From Anticarsia gemmatalis (Eukaryota; Arthropoda; Insecta; Lepidoptera; Erebidae): 64,000 nucleotides of DNA. The translations under genes and the position numbers were made by a program. Below the pieces are notes generated by a model. It made no database searches, was not told the origin of the DNA, and worked only from the letters and a program-made list of their open reading frames with translations. The stretch's first letter is position 1; each line of letters opens with the position of its first letter. Location: assembly GCF_050436995.1 (NCBI RefSeq), contig NC_134754.1, positions 9,913,001-9,977,000 of the forward strand, written 5' to 3'. Shown piece after piece: positions 36,454 through 49,025 of this stretch.

Positions 36454-38841
36454 TCAGGGCACGCTAATGCTGATGAAATAGACACTGAATTGTCTTTATA
36501 ACTGTCTTTATAATGGCTCAAAAGTCCTATCCTATGAATTTTAAAACTTTGGAATAACTATCTCTGACTGTTAAAAAAGACATGCAAAAAATGCAGTTCA
36601 TTAAACTTATGATGGGTTTTTTGTAAAACTGAACTCGTTAATATAAGCGCATTATACTACGGTTACCAAATAGCACCTTGTTAAACAATCCAAGGAAGGC
36701 ACTAGTGTTTATCGTATGAATCAATGAGAGTATTACGTGATAGAACTAACCAAAATTGGTTTGCGGTTTCCGTGATCCAATTTGTTGGTCTCCGGAGTGG
36801 CGGGCGTTCCGCATGACAAGTGATAGAATTGATAGAGTCCGACTATACATGTACGTAATGCTAATGTACTGGTATCCATATAGATGTGAGAATTGAAGAG
36901 GTAATGATTGTGGGGATTTGTGTTGTTTGATGATAATAAAGGTTTTTGAAGCAAAAAAGTTGCGTGACACGAGTTTTATAAAATACTGCATTGTTTTTGG
37001 TGGGATGATTGTTTGTTTTGATCTTTCAAATATGACAAAAGATGCCTGTTTGACCATTTGATTGAACTGTAGACTATCCCATAGTTAATTTTGTGGTGAA
37101 ACAAAAATTGTCATGCTAAATGATACTAATTTAAAGGGTATGAAAACCGCTAGATATGGGAAGGTTTTAACGCGATAATTGTCAGAACACAAGTATTTTC
37201 TGTTCTTGTTAGTATCGTAAAAATGTAGTTTTAGAGAGTTCGTTGAAAGACTGTACAATTTAGATAATCTGTTTAAGAGATAGGGGACTAGGACATCTGT
37301 GTACGTTTTCTTATTTAATGTGATCACTAGCTCTGATCTTCATTGCTCTAGTAAGTAAGTATTTTTATAGTATTCTGTTTTCAATTTAATATGACGAGAT
37401 AAGTATACAGTTATGTCTATAAATTATTATCTTCAACCATGTCTGTTAATAGCTTACGGCTTTTTTACATCTATATCCTAGGGTCTAATTCATATTCCCA
37501 AATAACAATAAAGTACTCATTTTGATCGGGGATTTGTAGTTGATTTTTATCATCGGCTCGCGTGAATATATTGTAGAATTTTCATTTCATAGTTGATTTT
37601 AGTAACCGGCTAATATGATTATATCTAATCGTAAACGCTCGATATTTGTGTTATTAAAATTCCTTGAATTAAAAGCCACCTTGCTTGAGAATCGGTTAAT
37701 GTTTGTTATAAAATCCAATAATGTTCAATACTCTGTTAATTAGTAACAAACATCACCCTTTATAAAAAGGTTTTACAAACTTACTACGTAACAAAGTTAC
37801 GAACATCAAATTAGAAGAGTTAAGTTATTTGCACAAGATAACTTTTTAATTGTTTGTAAGTACCTCAGAGATTTTACTTTTTAATCTTATGAAAATATTC
37901 TTTGCAATTTAACTTGATAAAAAGTGTTAAGTTAGAAACTTTTGTAGTACGACACGGAAAAAGGAAATATGGTAATGACTTAACTTTTAACTTAAAAACA
38001 CTGTTTATGCTTATGTTCTTTCCTTGTTCATAAGGTTTACTATTTGTGATAGCGTGAAAGGAGTATGTGAAAGTATGTAGAAATACCTGAACGATATTAC
38101 GTAATTCAGACCTTTAATAGGTCAAATCAGAAAAATCAGATTCTATGAAAATATTTAATGTTTTTCTCGTGTATACTACTATATACTCGTGATTTATTTA
38201 TATTATTTATAGAATGCTATTCTATTTTTTATTATATTAGACTTTTATGAATTTAATCTTCATCATACCTTATGGTTAGTTGTTAAATGCCGCTTTAACT
38301 TAATCATACATAATTATATAATCAAGCTCGAAAGTCACGGACATTCTTCTTCTAACAAGCTCTCCAAGTTCGCATATGAAGTAAAACATTATCCAACAAA
38401 ATTGCACCACCGCTTTGCTTAATCCACATTACACCATTTAATACCTATACGTATAAAATAGAGTGATTATACGTAGTTATAATGTAATATCAGCACAATG
38501 ATCTTGAATTACGTAACGTGGAACAATGAGGGTTGCAACAAGAGCATGCGATTAAACCAGCTTCGGTTATGCCTCGTTACCGCATATTTCAGTCGATACA
38601 TTATCGTGTGGAATTCCCGCTGCAGGCTCTGTACATTGCTGGGTGTGTAAGCCCACTTGACTCTTGTAGAACGTGTTAACATGCGATTGAACGGTGATAA
38701 ACGCTTATCTTCGTTGCACGTCGAGGGTAGTAAGACGAGGTTTATTCCACGCACAGTTTTAGCTTTTCGCGCTTATTTTTATTTGTTTTGGAACCAGTTT
38801 TCCGACGCAGATGATTAAAAATAGATGTTGTAAAGGACTAC
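36454..38841. other. AT-rich non-coding stretch
   Basis: Nothing definite. A minus-strand frame at 38509-38754 has moderately coding-like codons (for example VKWAYTPSNVQSLQREF), but its nominal start is GTG and it matches no family I know. Confidence 0.45.
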
Positions 38842-38872
38842 ATACGCATACTGGCCGTTCCAGTATGCGTAT
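38842..38872. repeat. Perfect 13-bp hairpin
   Basis: ATACGCATACTGG pairs with CCAGTATGCGTAT around CCGTT. It lies 60 bp before the dispersed repeat at 38933. Confidence 0.7.
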
Positions 38873-38932
38873 CACGTATCTCTGATGACAACTAGAGGAC
38901 ATCAAATAGATGGTCACTATTCAGTACATTGT

Positions 38933-39020
38933 TGCTTTGGCGTAACATTTTAATTACTCTAATCTAAGGGATAAAACAGTGTACAGCATTGTGGCTTTCA
39001 AATAGATGTCAACTGAAACA
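38933..39020 (+). repeat. Dispersed repeat, copy 1 of 2 (partner 58796-58880)
   Basis: TGCTTTGGCGTAACATTTTA, TCTAAGGGATAAAACAGTG, TACAGCATTGTGGCTTTCA and TCAACTGAAACA align in order with 58796-58880. Unit identity is unknown. Confidence 0.6.
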
Positions 39021-40097
39021 AATGATAGATTTCAGGTCTTCCCCGTGATCTACATTTAATGCATCTATAATAACCAATTGGCTATAATTCACACACAGTG
39101 ATGTAATTCTCTGCAATTATAAATCATAATTTATTTGTCAAGTCGACACACGATAAGACATATTCGAGCTCAGAGTTTATTTCAAAGCTCTAAGCTGTGA
39201 TGTTTATCTCTATCTCTCGCGAAACAGCTATTTAATAACAGTTATTTTTTGATCGCATGTGGCCGTATATCGGATCATTTATTTTCTAATTTTTCATAAC
39301 AATTTGATTCGGATTACTGGTTTGATGCAATAAGAAAAAAGTTTTTTGGTATTAAGCTATGTTTTATATGCTGTGTATGTAATTAGTTCTGCTTTAGTTA
39401 AAGTTATTGAAGTAATACACTTAAATATATCTTTCAAACGGTTTTCACGTTATTACTTCATGAGTACTTCAAGCGTGATGAAAATTATTGTTACATTATA
39501 TTTAACGTCTTATATAACAAGTTATTGATGACCATCTATGAACTGTCTCGATGGTACTGTCAGTAGTGTTTACGACTGCAGATAAGAAAGGGGTTCGTTT
39601 TGCGGGCATGGTAAGGTGAAAAGACCATAAGAGTCTTTTAAAATTCGTATTAGAATCTTTCTCAATAGACAATAGGTTCGCCCTGTAGTACATGAGACCA
39701 ATAATATCAATGGCGCCTGTTTTCTTTATTTCTGTCTATACCTTCGGGTATAACAGTCGTGTTATTATGCATGATATCCATATACAAAAGCGTTATAAAT
39801 ACATAGTTATTCAGGTTGTTCTTGCATTAGTATGCTAGGGAACCGGGCTACGATGCCGTCGGATCATGTTATAGCGTATATTAATAGCGTAGGATAGTTT
39901 GAAATTTATCGGCGACGGAAGACATCGTGGGAAAATTAGCTTTCTGTGAGTTCATGAAGGCCTAGTACCTGGCTAGTGTAGTGAAACTGATAAGATGATT
40001 TTTGAACGAAAGTCTCTATTTTTTGTACCATTGTTACTATGTAGAAATATGTTATTTATAATGGCGGTGTTAACTAAAAATGTTTTTCTTGTTACAG
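39021..40097. other. AT-rich stretch, possibly intronic
   Basis: It ends in branch-site-like TTAACTAA and the pyrimidine tract before the candidate microexon at 40098. Nothing else is recognised. Confidence 0.4.
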
Positions 40098-40125
40098 ATT
40101 TAAACGGGGATAATCAACAAAATCT
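40098..40125 (+). CDS. Candidate 28-nt microexon
   Basis: The acceptor TTTTTCTTGTTACAG ends at 40097, with branch-like TTAACTAA about 25 nt upstream; the donor TCT|GTAAGTAC begins at 40126. Both are near consensus. The enclosed 28 nt are open in only one phase (2+24+2), reading LNGDNQQN, a hydrophilic peptide. Microexons of this size occur in insect neuronal and cytoskeletal genes. No flanking exons are seen, so the host gene is unknown and would have very long introns. It may still be a chance pairing of splice signals. Confidence 0.3.
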
Positions 40126-40815
40126 GTAAGTACTTTTTTTTTAACGTTATCGTTTTTACTAAGGAGTCAATTACTAGATACTGATTTGCTATTACCTAGG
40201 CATCATTTGTATTGCATTGTTTAAAAAGAAGAGAAGACGTACTCGATATTCGTATTTTAACTCTTAATTTGACGTATTTCGTCAAATTCGTCAATATTGA
40301 CGTATTCTGTCAAAACTGAAAAATCTTCGATATTTCCTTGTATCTAAGCAGTTATTAAAGTTCCTTATATCATCACTTTCCACTATAATATAAGGATCAA
40401 ATGAGGGCAGACGGTTCACGGTTCAAAACTAATATTTCAAACTTTTAATGATAGCGGAGTATTCTAACAGGCTCTCATTTGTTAATCGTTAGGGAGGGAA
40501 ATTCTATACAGTTGTCAGAAGTTACGCGATGTGTTTTAGTTTAACTTAGGCAATTAAAGTTTGGTTATGAAAATACCGATATTATAAGTTTAGATTGTAT
40601 TTGGTCAGTTTACAGTAGAATAGATTAGATCACTATAGATGTTATATTGAGACCAGCAATCGTATTCGTATTTAGTTGAGTGGATTAATACTAGATTACG
40701 GTCCAGACGATTTAATTTTGAGAGTTGCAAAATATACGTCGAATTATAATATACATACATAGCTGTAATATTACAATAGTACTACTATGTCTGCCGCAGT
40801 TGAAATGTTGTTGGT

Positions 40816-41022
40816 TTTTAAAAGACAACTCCCGCACTAAGAATTGCTCTTGTGTCGCGGGGACTTTTACAAACATACAAACAACGGACACAAAGCACAA
40901 CCAGACCCGAAACAATTATTTGTGGATCGCACAAATAATTGCTCCGTGTGGGAATCGAACCCACGACCTCCCGATGCAGTGGTATCGGCGTGGTGACCTA
41001 TACCACTGAGCCACGGAGGCAG
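40816..41022 (-). mobile_element. tRNA-headed SINE, full length (family 2)
   Basis: On the minus strand it starts GCCTCCGTGGCTCAGTGG (A-box), has GTGGGTTCGATTCCCACACG (B-box, about 40962-40943), then the body CAATTATTTGTGCGATCC, an inverted ACAAATAATTG that pairs with it, GTCCCCGCGACACAAGAGC, and ends TTGTCTTTTAAA. The head is tRNA-like, but no cloverleaf closes. Head-only or partial relatives are at 896-970, 5941-6032 and perhaps 16470-16525. The short frames here merely overlap it. Confidence 0.85.
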
Positions 41023-43679
41023 TCTTAGTAAACTACAGCAAAATAAAATAGGCCATTTTTCACCGCAAAAAATCGAGCGAGCCGTGTGCAAAATCTAGTT
41101 TTATATCATTTCTTGCTCTGTTTGTTTGGTGCTAAAATATAGGATGAACTCAAAAAATTCTTAGGCCCAATATTTTTTGCTGGACTTATGAAGTTCGTAA
41201 AAGTCCAAACCTTTGCTAGTTGAAGTGGATTGTTAGTTTTTTTGATGGACCAAAGTTTATTGGAGCCGTGAATCCAAGAATTTCTTTACTTTTGGGTAAA
41301 ATTTGAACTAAATGAACCGTGGTGGAATAGTATAGAAACTTTTGACAACGTTGTTAGCTAGTTTTAGTTTTGCGAAGTAATTTAAGCATCCAAGACCATT
41401 CAGGTATAACATTATAACAGGTTAAAAAGTTACTTTCAAATTAAAATGTGTAGTAAGTTACGCTTCTAAAGATAAGTACATAACCATATACATTTACAGG
41501 GTTAAATACATCTTGCCGATTAAATGGTATTTGACATATGAAAATGTCTTAAACCGACTTTAGAATTCAGAACTCTGTATGTATATGAGTGTACTAACTA
41601 TAGGTTTTTTACTTCTATACACTGTTCTGTAAAGATGATTGTGTCCATAATGAGAGTGTACAATTCGTTTTTATTATAATCAAGCGTCCCTCGTTTCAGT
41701 TTTATTATCAACGTCTCCCATTACACAGATTGTATTCCTCTTATTCTTCAGAATATTCTTGAGAATTTCTACGATAATCTATTCTGTGTAATGTAATATT
41801 TTAATTATGAAATTGTAGTTTATTATTTTTCTTAGTGGCTCGCTGTTTTCAAGAAAGCTCTTTGCTTATATAACTAAATGGAAAATGTTCTGTGTTTAAA
41901 ATTTAATTGAAAATTAGTTAATAAATACATCTTACCTTCAGCTTGACTACGTTCTCTACGTTTCTCTACTAATAGATTTGATTCTCTTGAGATTATAAAG
42001 TTATAAAAATGACTTACTTTACCTGCCACCTCTTACAAGATCCGTAGTGATTAAACTCTCAGAATTTTGGACTGAAAACTGAGGTATTGACATGACACCT
42101 CAGTTTTCAGGACAATTGATTGATTCCTTTCATATTGAGCTAGCGGTATTATCATACATAACGAACATGACATAACGAGTTTTTGAATAGGTTTGGGAGA
42201 ATAAAATTTATGTTTACCTGTAATATTAGCCTAGAGTTTGTTACATGCCTTATTAAGAAATAGAAATGCCTCAATCTCTTCTCCTTTTGATTTGATACAA
42301 CAGAAAGAGAGAACAAATATAGAACAGAACATAACTTGAAAACGTGGCACAGTAAAATTTTAGCACATTGTAGGAACTAGAAAAGGGTCTATTACCTTTC
42401 AATATAAGTGATCGTAACTTACATTCTCATGGTTCGAAGGCTGTATTTTCCTTTCATTCGATAAGTAAACTTTAGAAACGTAATGTAAGAAAAACTAGCC
42501 ATCCATTTGTAACAGCTGAAAAGGGTAAATTAAAACACGTCGGTCGGCGTATTTCGAGTAAACTAACCATATTTGACGTTCAAAACATTGGGATAGAATC
42601 TCCGACTTGGTTATTTAATGTAACTAATATAATGTACCTATGCTATTTACGTCCATGGAAAATTAGTTTTCTATGCAAGATTTTATATCAGACTATATAA
42701 TATAATAATAATAATAATCGTTTATTTTAAAGTAACAAAGACTCACTGACATGTTAGTAATACAAGAATCTTATTCTATGTTAGTAGCTATGCTAATATA
42801 ATGTAGTCCGGCGCTGCACCATCCCATGGGAGACCTATAGACCTGAATGTTGTGGGTGTGGGTTAATCTGGGGGGAAAAAAATATTTTTTTCATATTAAT
42901 ACACATCTCAAACCATAATCGAATTGATATTCCACAAATATTTTCAATTGAAATGATGAAATATAAAATTGCTTTCGTAGTTATTTTATTAAAATCACTT
43001 TAATTCATAACCTTGAAGGCACTTTTAATAAAATTAATCAATTAATTTTAGTTTCCAATTTACTCAATTTTAAACAACTCGAAAATGTAGTTAGCCTGTT
43101 AAACACGAATATATAGGCACAAGAATCTGGATAGAATCTCAACGTGGCGTGAGAGCTAAATTGGTCTCGTCACAGTCATCCAAGGCCTAGCTTTGTAAGA
43201 ATGTGGGCCACTCGACCTGGCCTCAGCTTACTTAGTGATAATATTCTTACACGTATAGAAAGAAATGTTTTCATTTAAGTATACTAAAAGGAAAATTCAC
43301 TTAGGTTTTTTCTATAGGATGAACTGAGTGATTCTGTTGTTTGTATCGCTGATTGAAAGCTGATATTGTCTTTAATTGAGCTTCTGTTTTGGGAACTAGT
43401 TGTTTAAGTTGAAGTTTGACGTCAGACGGCGTCTGTTGTGTATTTCTTAAGATGGCCACCATGCCGGGTTCAATAATAGAAGGTGTCTTAAAAAGACTGA
43501 ACTTTTAAAATTAAGTGTTATTTTTCATTCGTGAATGTGGCTACTTTGAAACTAAATACAGTTAGCTGTAAATTATGATGCTACTAATTTATACAAATGC
43601 AGTGTATTACAAAAGAAAATTAAACGTATTATCAATTTGACAACTCTCAAAGTGGAACAAATCACAGGTAGAAACTAGT
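41023..43679. other. AT-rich non-coding stretch
   Basis: It contains the hairpin at 42072-42110, an (ATA)n tract near 42703-42718, a TGACGTCA site at 43417-43424 and AAGATGGCCACC at about 43450. No gene is recognised. Confidence 0.45.
42072..42110. repeat. Perfect 14-bp hairpin
   Basis: CTGAAAACTGAGGT pairs with ACCTCAGTTTTCAG around an 11-nt loop. Confidence 0.7.
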
Positions 43680-43936
43680 ATCTATACTAATATAATAAAG
43701 CTGAAGAGTTTGTTTGTTTGTTTGTTTGTTTGTTTGAACGCGCTAATCTCAGGAACTACGGGTCCGATTTGAAAAATTCTTTCAGTGTTAGATAGTCCAT
43801 TTATCGAGGAAGGTTATAGGCTATATATCATCACGCTACTACCAATAGGAGCAGAGTACCAGTGAAAAATGTTACAAAAACGGGGAAAATGTTTAACGCT
43901 TATGTAACGCAAGCGAAGTTGCGCGGGTCAGCTAGT
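43680..43936 (-). repeat. Dispersed CTAGCTGACCC...TAGTATAGAT repeat, copy 3
   Basis: It is the reverse complement of the 14675 and 24125 copies: it begins ATCTATACTAA, has (GTTT)n at 43712-43737, and ends GCGCGGGTCAGCTAGT. Confidence 0.75.
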
Positions 43937-46900
43937 AAAAAATATTTATTGAACTGTAAAAAAAAAACAGATTTCTTTTTTCCATGAAGTCAGTACAATA
44001 CGAACGATAGTATTTCCTTTGATATAAATTCCTTTTTTATTGTTTGTTTTTCTTGGAAATGAATCTTCATCAGGTTTTATTTACTTCGAATAAACACAAT
44101 ATACTGTCGTTGTTTACTACTGAACGTGTGTGTGTTTTGATATACTTTAACAATAGCAAGGGAACATACATAATACAAAACATATAAAATATATATGTTT
44201 AAAACTGCGATAAATAACTACCTTGTGAAATGGATGAAAATTTAGATTACTGTTAATCACGTGACTAGAGGCTGTATCTTAAACACCGGTGCTTACTCCT
44301 TTGGGCAATACGGGTATAAATGAAAAAAAATATTTTTATCCATCTCAGCAATATTCTGAAAGCAAAATATCACATTTCAAAGTTCTTAAAGTAATTGGAC
44401 ACTAATTGAAAATAATTTTAATGTACAAAAAGTACAATAGACCACTGGTTCAATATTTACCAATTTGAAATGCCCTATGACGTCACAAATCAGTCTAAAA
44501 GCTCACCGCAGTACACAAATGCACTTCAATTCAATTTCAAGAGCCACTTCATTCAGAATGAAGTACCATATAAAATAATAATATTGAATTTTGCTACAAT
44601 GCATTGAAATTCAGGTAAACAACTGATACCTTTCAATAATTGGCTGTTTCAATGAACATCGAGTATATTGACATAAATACTGGCAGCTAACGAGAATGTA
44701 CAGTCGCCAGCAAAAAATGTACATCACACCTTCAAAGTTATTTATTTGTTTGGACAGTGGCTACCAATTTATTTCATTTTTAGCGAGGTATTATCATTGG
44801 GCAAAAGCTATACACGTATTTAACACAAAAAAACAATGCGTTGCGTTCAAATCAATATTACAAAAATAATCGGACCTTGGTATTGTTTTAAAGTTGTAAA
44901 ACTGTAGATAATTATTTATTATTTATTTTTTTATTTTTTGTAGATTATTTTTGCTTATAACTGTATGACAATTTCATGAAATATACAGACAGCTTGTTGG
45001 AAATCCGATCTTCATTACTCCAAATAAAAGTTGTTGTCACAAACATTTCATTAAATCACGGTCGAAGTATTCGGTAAAATATCATAAACAACAAAGGAAT
45101 ACTACGAAATCGTTTATACCCTGTGCCAGTATTTCAAAATGTAAATATTTGTTTAACACTATAAAATTCTGCTAGTTAATACTACATTATTGTATGTTTA
45201 TTAAAGCTTGATAAAATATAGTTTACCGTAAAATGGTACAGATATATTTTTAATCAAAAATACTAAATAATATGAAAAATAACTATAATTTTATAAATAT
45301 GTTATGTAGGTTCAATATAGTTTGAAAGAAAATTATCAAAAACACTATGACGCAGCATTCATGTCATTTTGTCAAGCCTTGCTTTTATCTCTGAAATACT
45401 TTTAAGCAGGGTAATAATACTATAAAATTATGTTAAAATTTGTAATTTAAAATAAACTCAATAATTTTACCCGTTAATTGAAGCAACATAAATCATCAAT
45501 AAATACATCCACCATTCAAAGAAAGATAAACTCCACCGAATCATCTCTTTATAACCAAAAATAAATACGAAAAAGGCAAATTAACTCATTTGCCAAACGA
45601 TACGCTCAATTTAAATAATAAATGTATGACTTCAGAAGCTCGTACACGGATTACTCGTCATTTTAAAAGGGTTATCATTATAAAATTTATATCTGGCCTG
45701 AAACGCGATGTTATGAAGCAACATGAAAACCGTTTCAGAGATAATGAACATTGATGACTGTTACACAGGGGTGCTGAACTAATATATTCATGGAGAATTT
45801 TTTCAGTAATATTTTTATATTTTATAGGCGTTTCTACTTAGCATATTTTAAAGGATATATTTTTTTATAATATGTCGCATCGAATCGAAAGATCGGAAAC
45901 GAATATTTGTATAAAAAATATGTATTTTCGAAAAGCAGTCATTGGCCGGGATATATCGCAGTTGTTATTGCACGCACATAGTCACACCTTAAAAATTTTA
46001 ACGCCATACTGACCATCAAAATTATAACATCAATATAAATACGGAAGGTTCACCATCCCTTATATTGTATACATTAACAAAGTATTTTTACGCAGAATTC
46101 AGTTCACATTTGGCTTTTGAATAGGCTTTCATGCTCTAATAGAGATTGATGAGTGAGTTATCAAGATCTCTTCACGGAAGGGACCTTTTGAAGAAAGCTT
46201 CATGATTAATTAGGTTTCACTCGTACGTGTGTTTTATGTCCGGTTTCTGTTTATGTGTGTGTAAAAGTGAGTATGTGTGTGTTAGATACATGTTTCGTGT
46301 ATAGTTGTGAGTAAAAATGTGAATGATAAAGTACGGGTATTAACGCGTACACGCATTTTACCTGAGTCGAAATTCATAACATTTCATATAATGATGATGA
46401 AGATTCAATCATAAAGTTTGAATACGATTATGGTCCCTGTTAAACACTATTGATAAATTTTAGTTCGTAGGCTAACCTCAAAACATCTTCTGTTGAGTAA
46501 ATTTCTGACTATGGTAGAATGGAAAAGTGAATGGGCAATTTAGCCTTCCAATAATTTGGCACCAGCTACCTCACCTTGGGCATTAGGATGTTACTGCTCT
46601 AAAATGTGTCCACATATTTATGCTAACAACTGTATCTATGCGTTTAGGAAAACAAGCATCATCTATGTGTGAGTTCATGTGCACGTGTGTATACATGACA
46701 TGACGTAATCTTGTGTGCGTTAGTTTTTAAATGTGTGTTAGCTATCCTTTTGCAGAAAGTAAAGGGTCTAGCCTTTGCCTTCCAATTACTCCCTGAGGTC
46801 TAATTAGGGGTGCGTGCAACGATGCGGGGAAATATCCTTTAGTTAATAGTGTTGAAGAAGCGAGGCGAAAAGGCTAACACAATATTCGTGTTGTTCAATA

Positions 46901-48063
46901 ATGCTTGTTTCTTTGTTGGTTGTATCATTTTTGGGATGTTAGGTATTATATATTATTGTTAGTATATTATCGAGGCAAGGCAAGTTTGTACCCAGAGGCG
47001 TTCGTTGGTGTCTATCATCACGCTATTATGTATGTGTGTTAGGCACTAATTGAGTAAGAGCTTTTTGTCAGAACAATTGACCTGTTGCCTTTACGAGATG
47101 ATGTTTGTTACTACTTGATTTTGTAGACGGATGTTTGTTATTTACATTTTCGTTGCAAGAAAAATGTTCCAAATATGTAAAAAATAGTACCTACCGTATA
47201 CAATTTAGTTATTTTTTCTGACCTGAAACTTATTACTGGCGATAGGAATAATTGTAAAAAAAATAGTGGAGGCCTTGGCCAGCTATGGGATATTCCAGAA
47301 TAACAAAAAAAGGTTCTTTAACGACATAGCAATACTGTAACCTGTACCTATACTTGTAGTACATTACAACTAACTCATAATAAAATGAACTTCTCCGCAG
47401 TTATTTAAATAAACTGGAGCTTAGCTTTGCGTTGAATTTCTCTTCAGTATTTTAAAAATATTTCTGCATAATCCCGTAAAGAGGAAAGTCGTTGTTCCTT
47501 TGTGAGATGTACAAAGAAGGCTTATCCGATTGATGTGATTGAAACCTTTGTTATCTGATAGCTTTACATTCTTACACGACGTGTCATTCAAGTAGAAAAT
47601 GTCTTTACGTTTATTTACTACTTGTTTCGATGTTTAGCATGTATTTAATAAAGTTTTAAGAAGTTTTTGACGATAAATTAATAGGACAATCTAGATTTAA
47701 TGCTCCCTTTTTACATATTTTTGTATCACATTAAGTAGTGCGTAAATATAAATAAATTGTATATAGAAAATGAAGTAAGTATTTTTTTTATTGAAATAAA
47801 TGTCGAGCCTCGAGATTTTTGCTTCGAATTTTCTCACGATATCTTCTAGGTGATAATAATATGCTTATCTTTGACAACCAACAAACATTTACGAAGTCCT
47901 TATAAACATCTTAAAAACCTCATTAATCTCCAAGATTCTAAACATCCTCTTCAACCTCTTCACATTTATCTACGCCAAATATCCCTACAACGGATATGTC
48001 CAATAAAAATTCCATATCTTCGATAAAGCGGGCAATTTCCAACGTTTCCATTACCCTATTAAG
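43937..48063. other. AT-rich non-coding stretch
   Basis: CAGTCGCCAGCAAAAAATG at about 44701 resembles the start of a known type of lepidopteran repeat (weak). There is a TGACGTCA site at 44478-44485 and a GT-rich tract at 46240-46340. No coding signal. Confidence 0.45.
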
Positions 48064-48186
48064 TCTAGCGCACATTATCGATGCAAAAGTCGCAAGACTT
48101 ATCTTTCAGTATCGACAGAGCGACGTAAACTGCGGATGTGCGACCGCAAATTGTCGTCGTTAGTGGACACTCTCGCGTTCGAAGCT
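48064..48186 (+). repeat. Local duplication, unit 1
   Basis: TATTAAGTCTAGCGCACATT and, 80 bp later, TGCGACCGCAAATTG... TTAGTGGACACTCTC align with 48621-48715. Unit 2 lacks about 50 bp of the middle. Confidence 0.55.
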
Positions 48187-48620
48187 TAGCGTATTATGTG
48201 GTGATATTGCGGCGATGATTTTGTTTTAGGCTTGTGGATTTGAATCTTAAGCGTAGCCTGGGTTTTGCCATTTTGTAGGCGCTTCACGAATATTTTAGAG
48301 TAAAATGTAAGGTTTAGCTTTTTGTAGTTGTATGCTTTGGTTAAGTATGGGCTAACTGAAGTTAATTCCGTAATAGTTTTTAAACTTTTGTTGTCACTTT
48401 ATCTATTCGATTATCTATCCGTGAGTTGCGAAATATTTTTAAGCAATTTGTCATTACTTCTTGACTATTTTATGTAGAGTAGAGTTTTTTAGCAAAGAGT
48501 AAAGAAAAAGCTCGTCGTTTACAGTTCATTATGGCTTGCACATAAAGTTTATAAACAATAAAAAATAACAACGCAGAAAAGTCATATGCAAGTTTTTAAA
48601 ACGCTAGTCATTGTTTACAT

Positions 48621-48715
48621 AGTCCATTAAGACTCGCGCACATTCTGGGATTCAAAATTATGTGTTTGCGACCGCAACTGCCGCTATTAGTGGAAATAGT
48701 CTCTTAGCGGTTTAG
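48621..48715 (+). repeat. Local duplication, unit 2
   Basis: CATTAAGACTCGCGCACATT, TGCGACCGCAACTGCCGC and TTAGTGGAAATAGTCTC follow the order of unit 1, 560 bp downstream. The units may be two copies of one dispersed repeat rather than a tandem event. Confidence 0.55.
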
Positions 48716-48900
48716 TGTTAAAACCGAGCATTTAGGCGGTTTAAATGACAGTTATTTGGCAGTATTCTTGATTTTCTAACATGAAAGCAGGTTGGTTTGG
48801 TGGTGAAGTAGTATTAAAAACAACAGAAGCGCATAAGTTTTCGGATTTGAATCGGGTAAAAAGTTGTTCAAGATTTTTTCTTATTAAGAGTATTTTTAAA

Positions 48901-49025
48901 CAAATACATTTATTGAGGGCATACAAAATTCCCCATCCGCGCTTGACCAGCGTGGAGGACTCAAGGCCTGACGCCTCTCTAGTTTAAGTGGAAACTCTTT
49001 GACTGCAGTGGGACAGTATTGGATT
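48901..49025 (+). mobile_element. SINE family 1, 3' portion
   Basis: ACATTTATTGAGGGCATAC and CCAGCGTGGAGGACTCAAGG match 7609-7680, then GCAGTGGGACAGTATTGG forms the 3' end that the 7442 copy lacks. The head is missing. Confidence 0.7.

Noticed and set aside
38509..38754. 81-codon minus frame with balanced composition
   Set aside because: The nominal start is GTG, the first ATG is well inside, no family is recognised, and length is within chance.
40725..41091. Open frames on both strands at 40.7-41.1 kb
   Set aside because: They run through the family 2 SINE and encode its tRNA-like head, not a protein.
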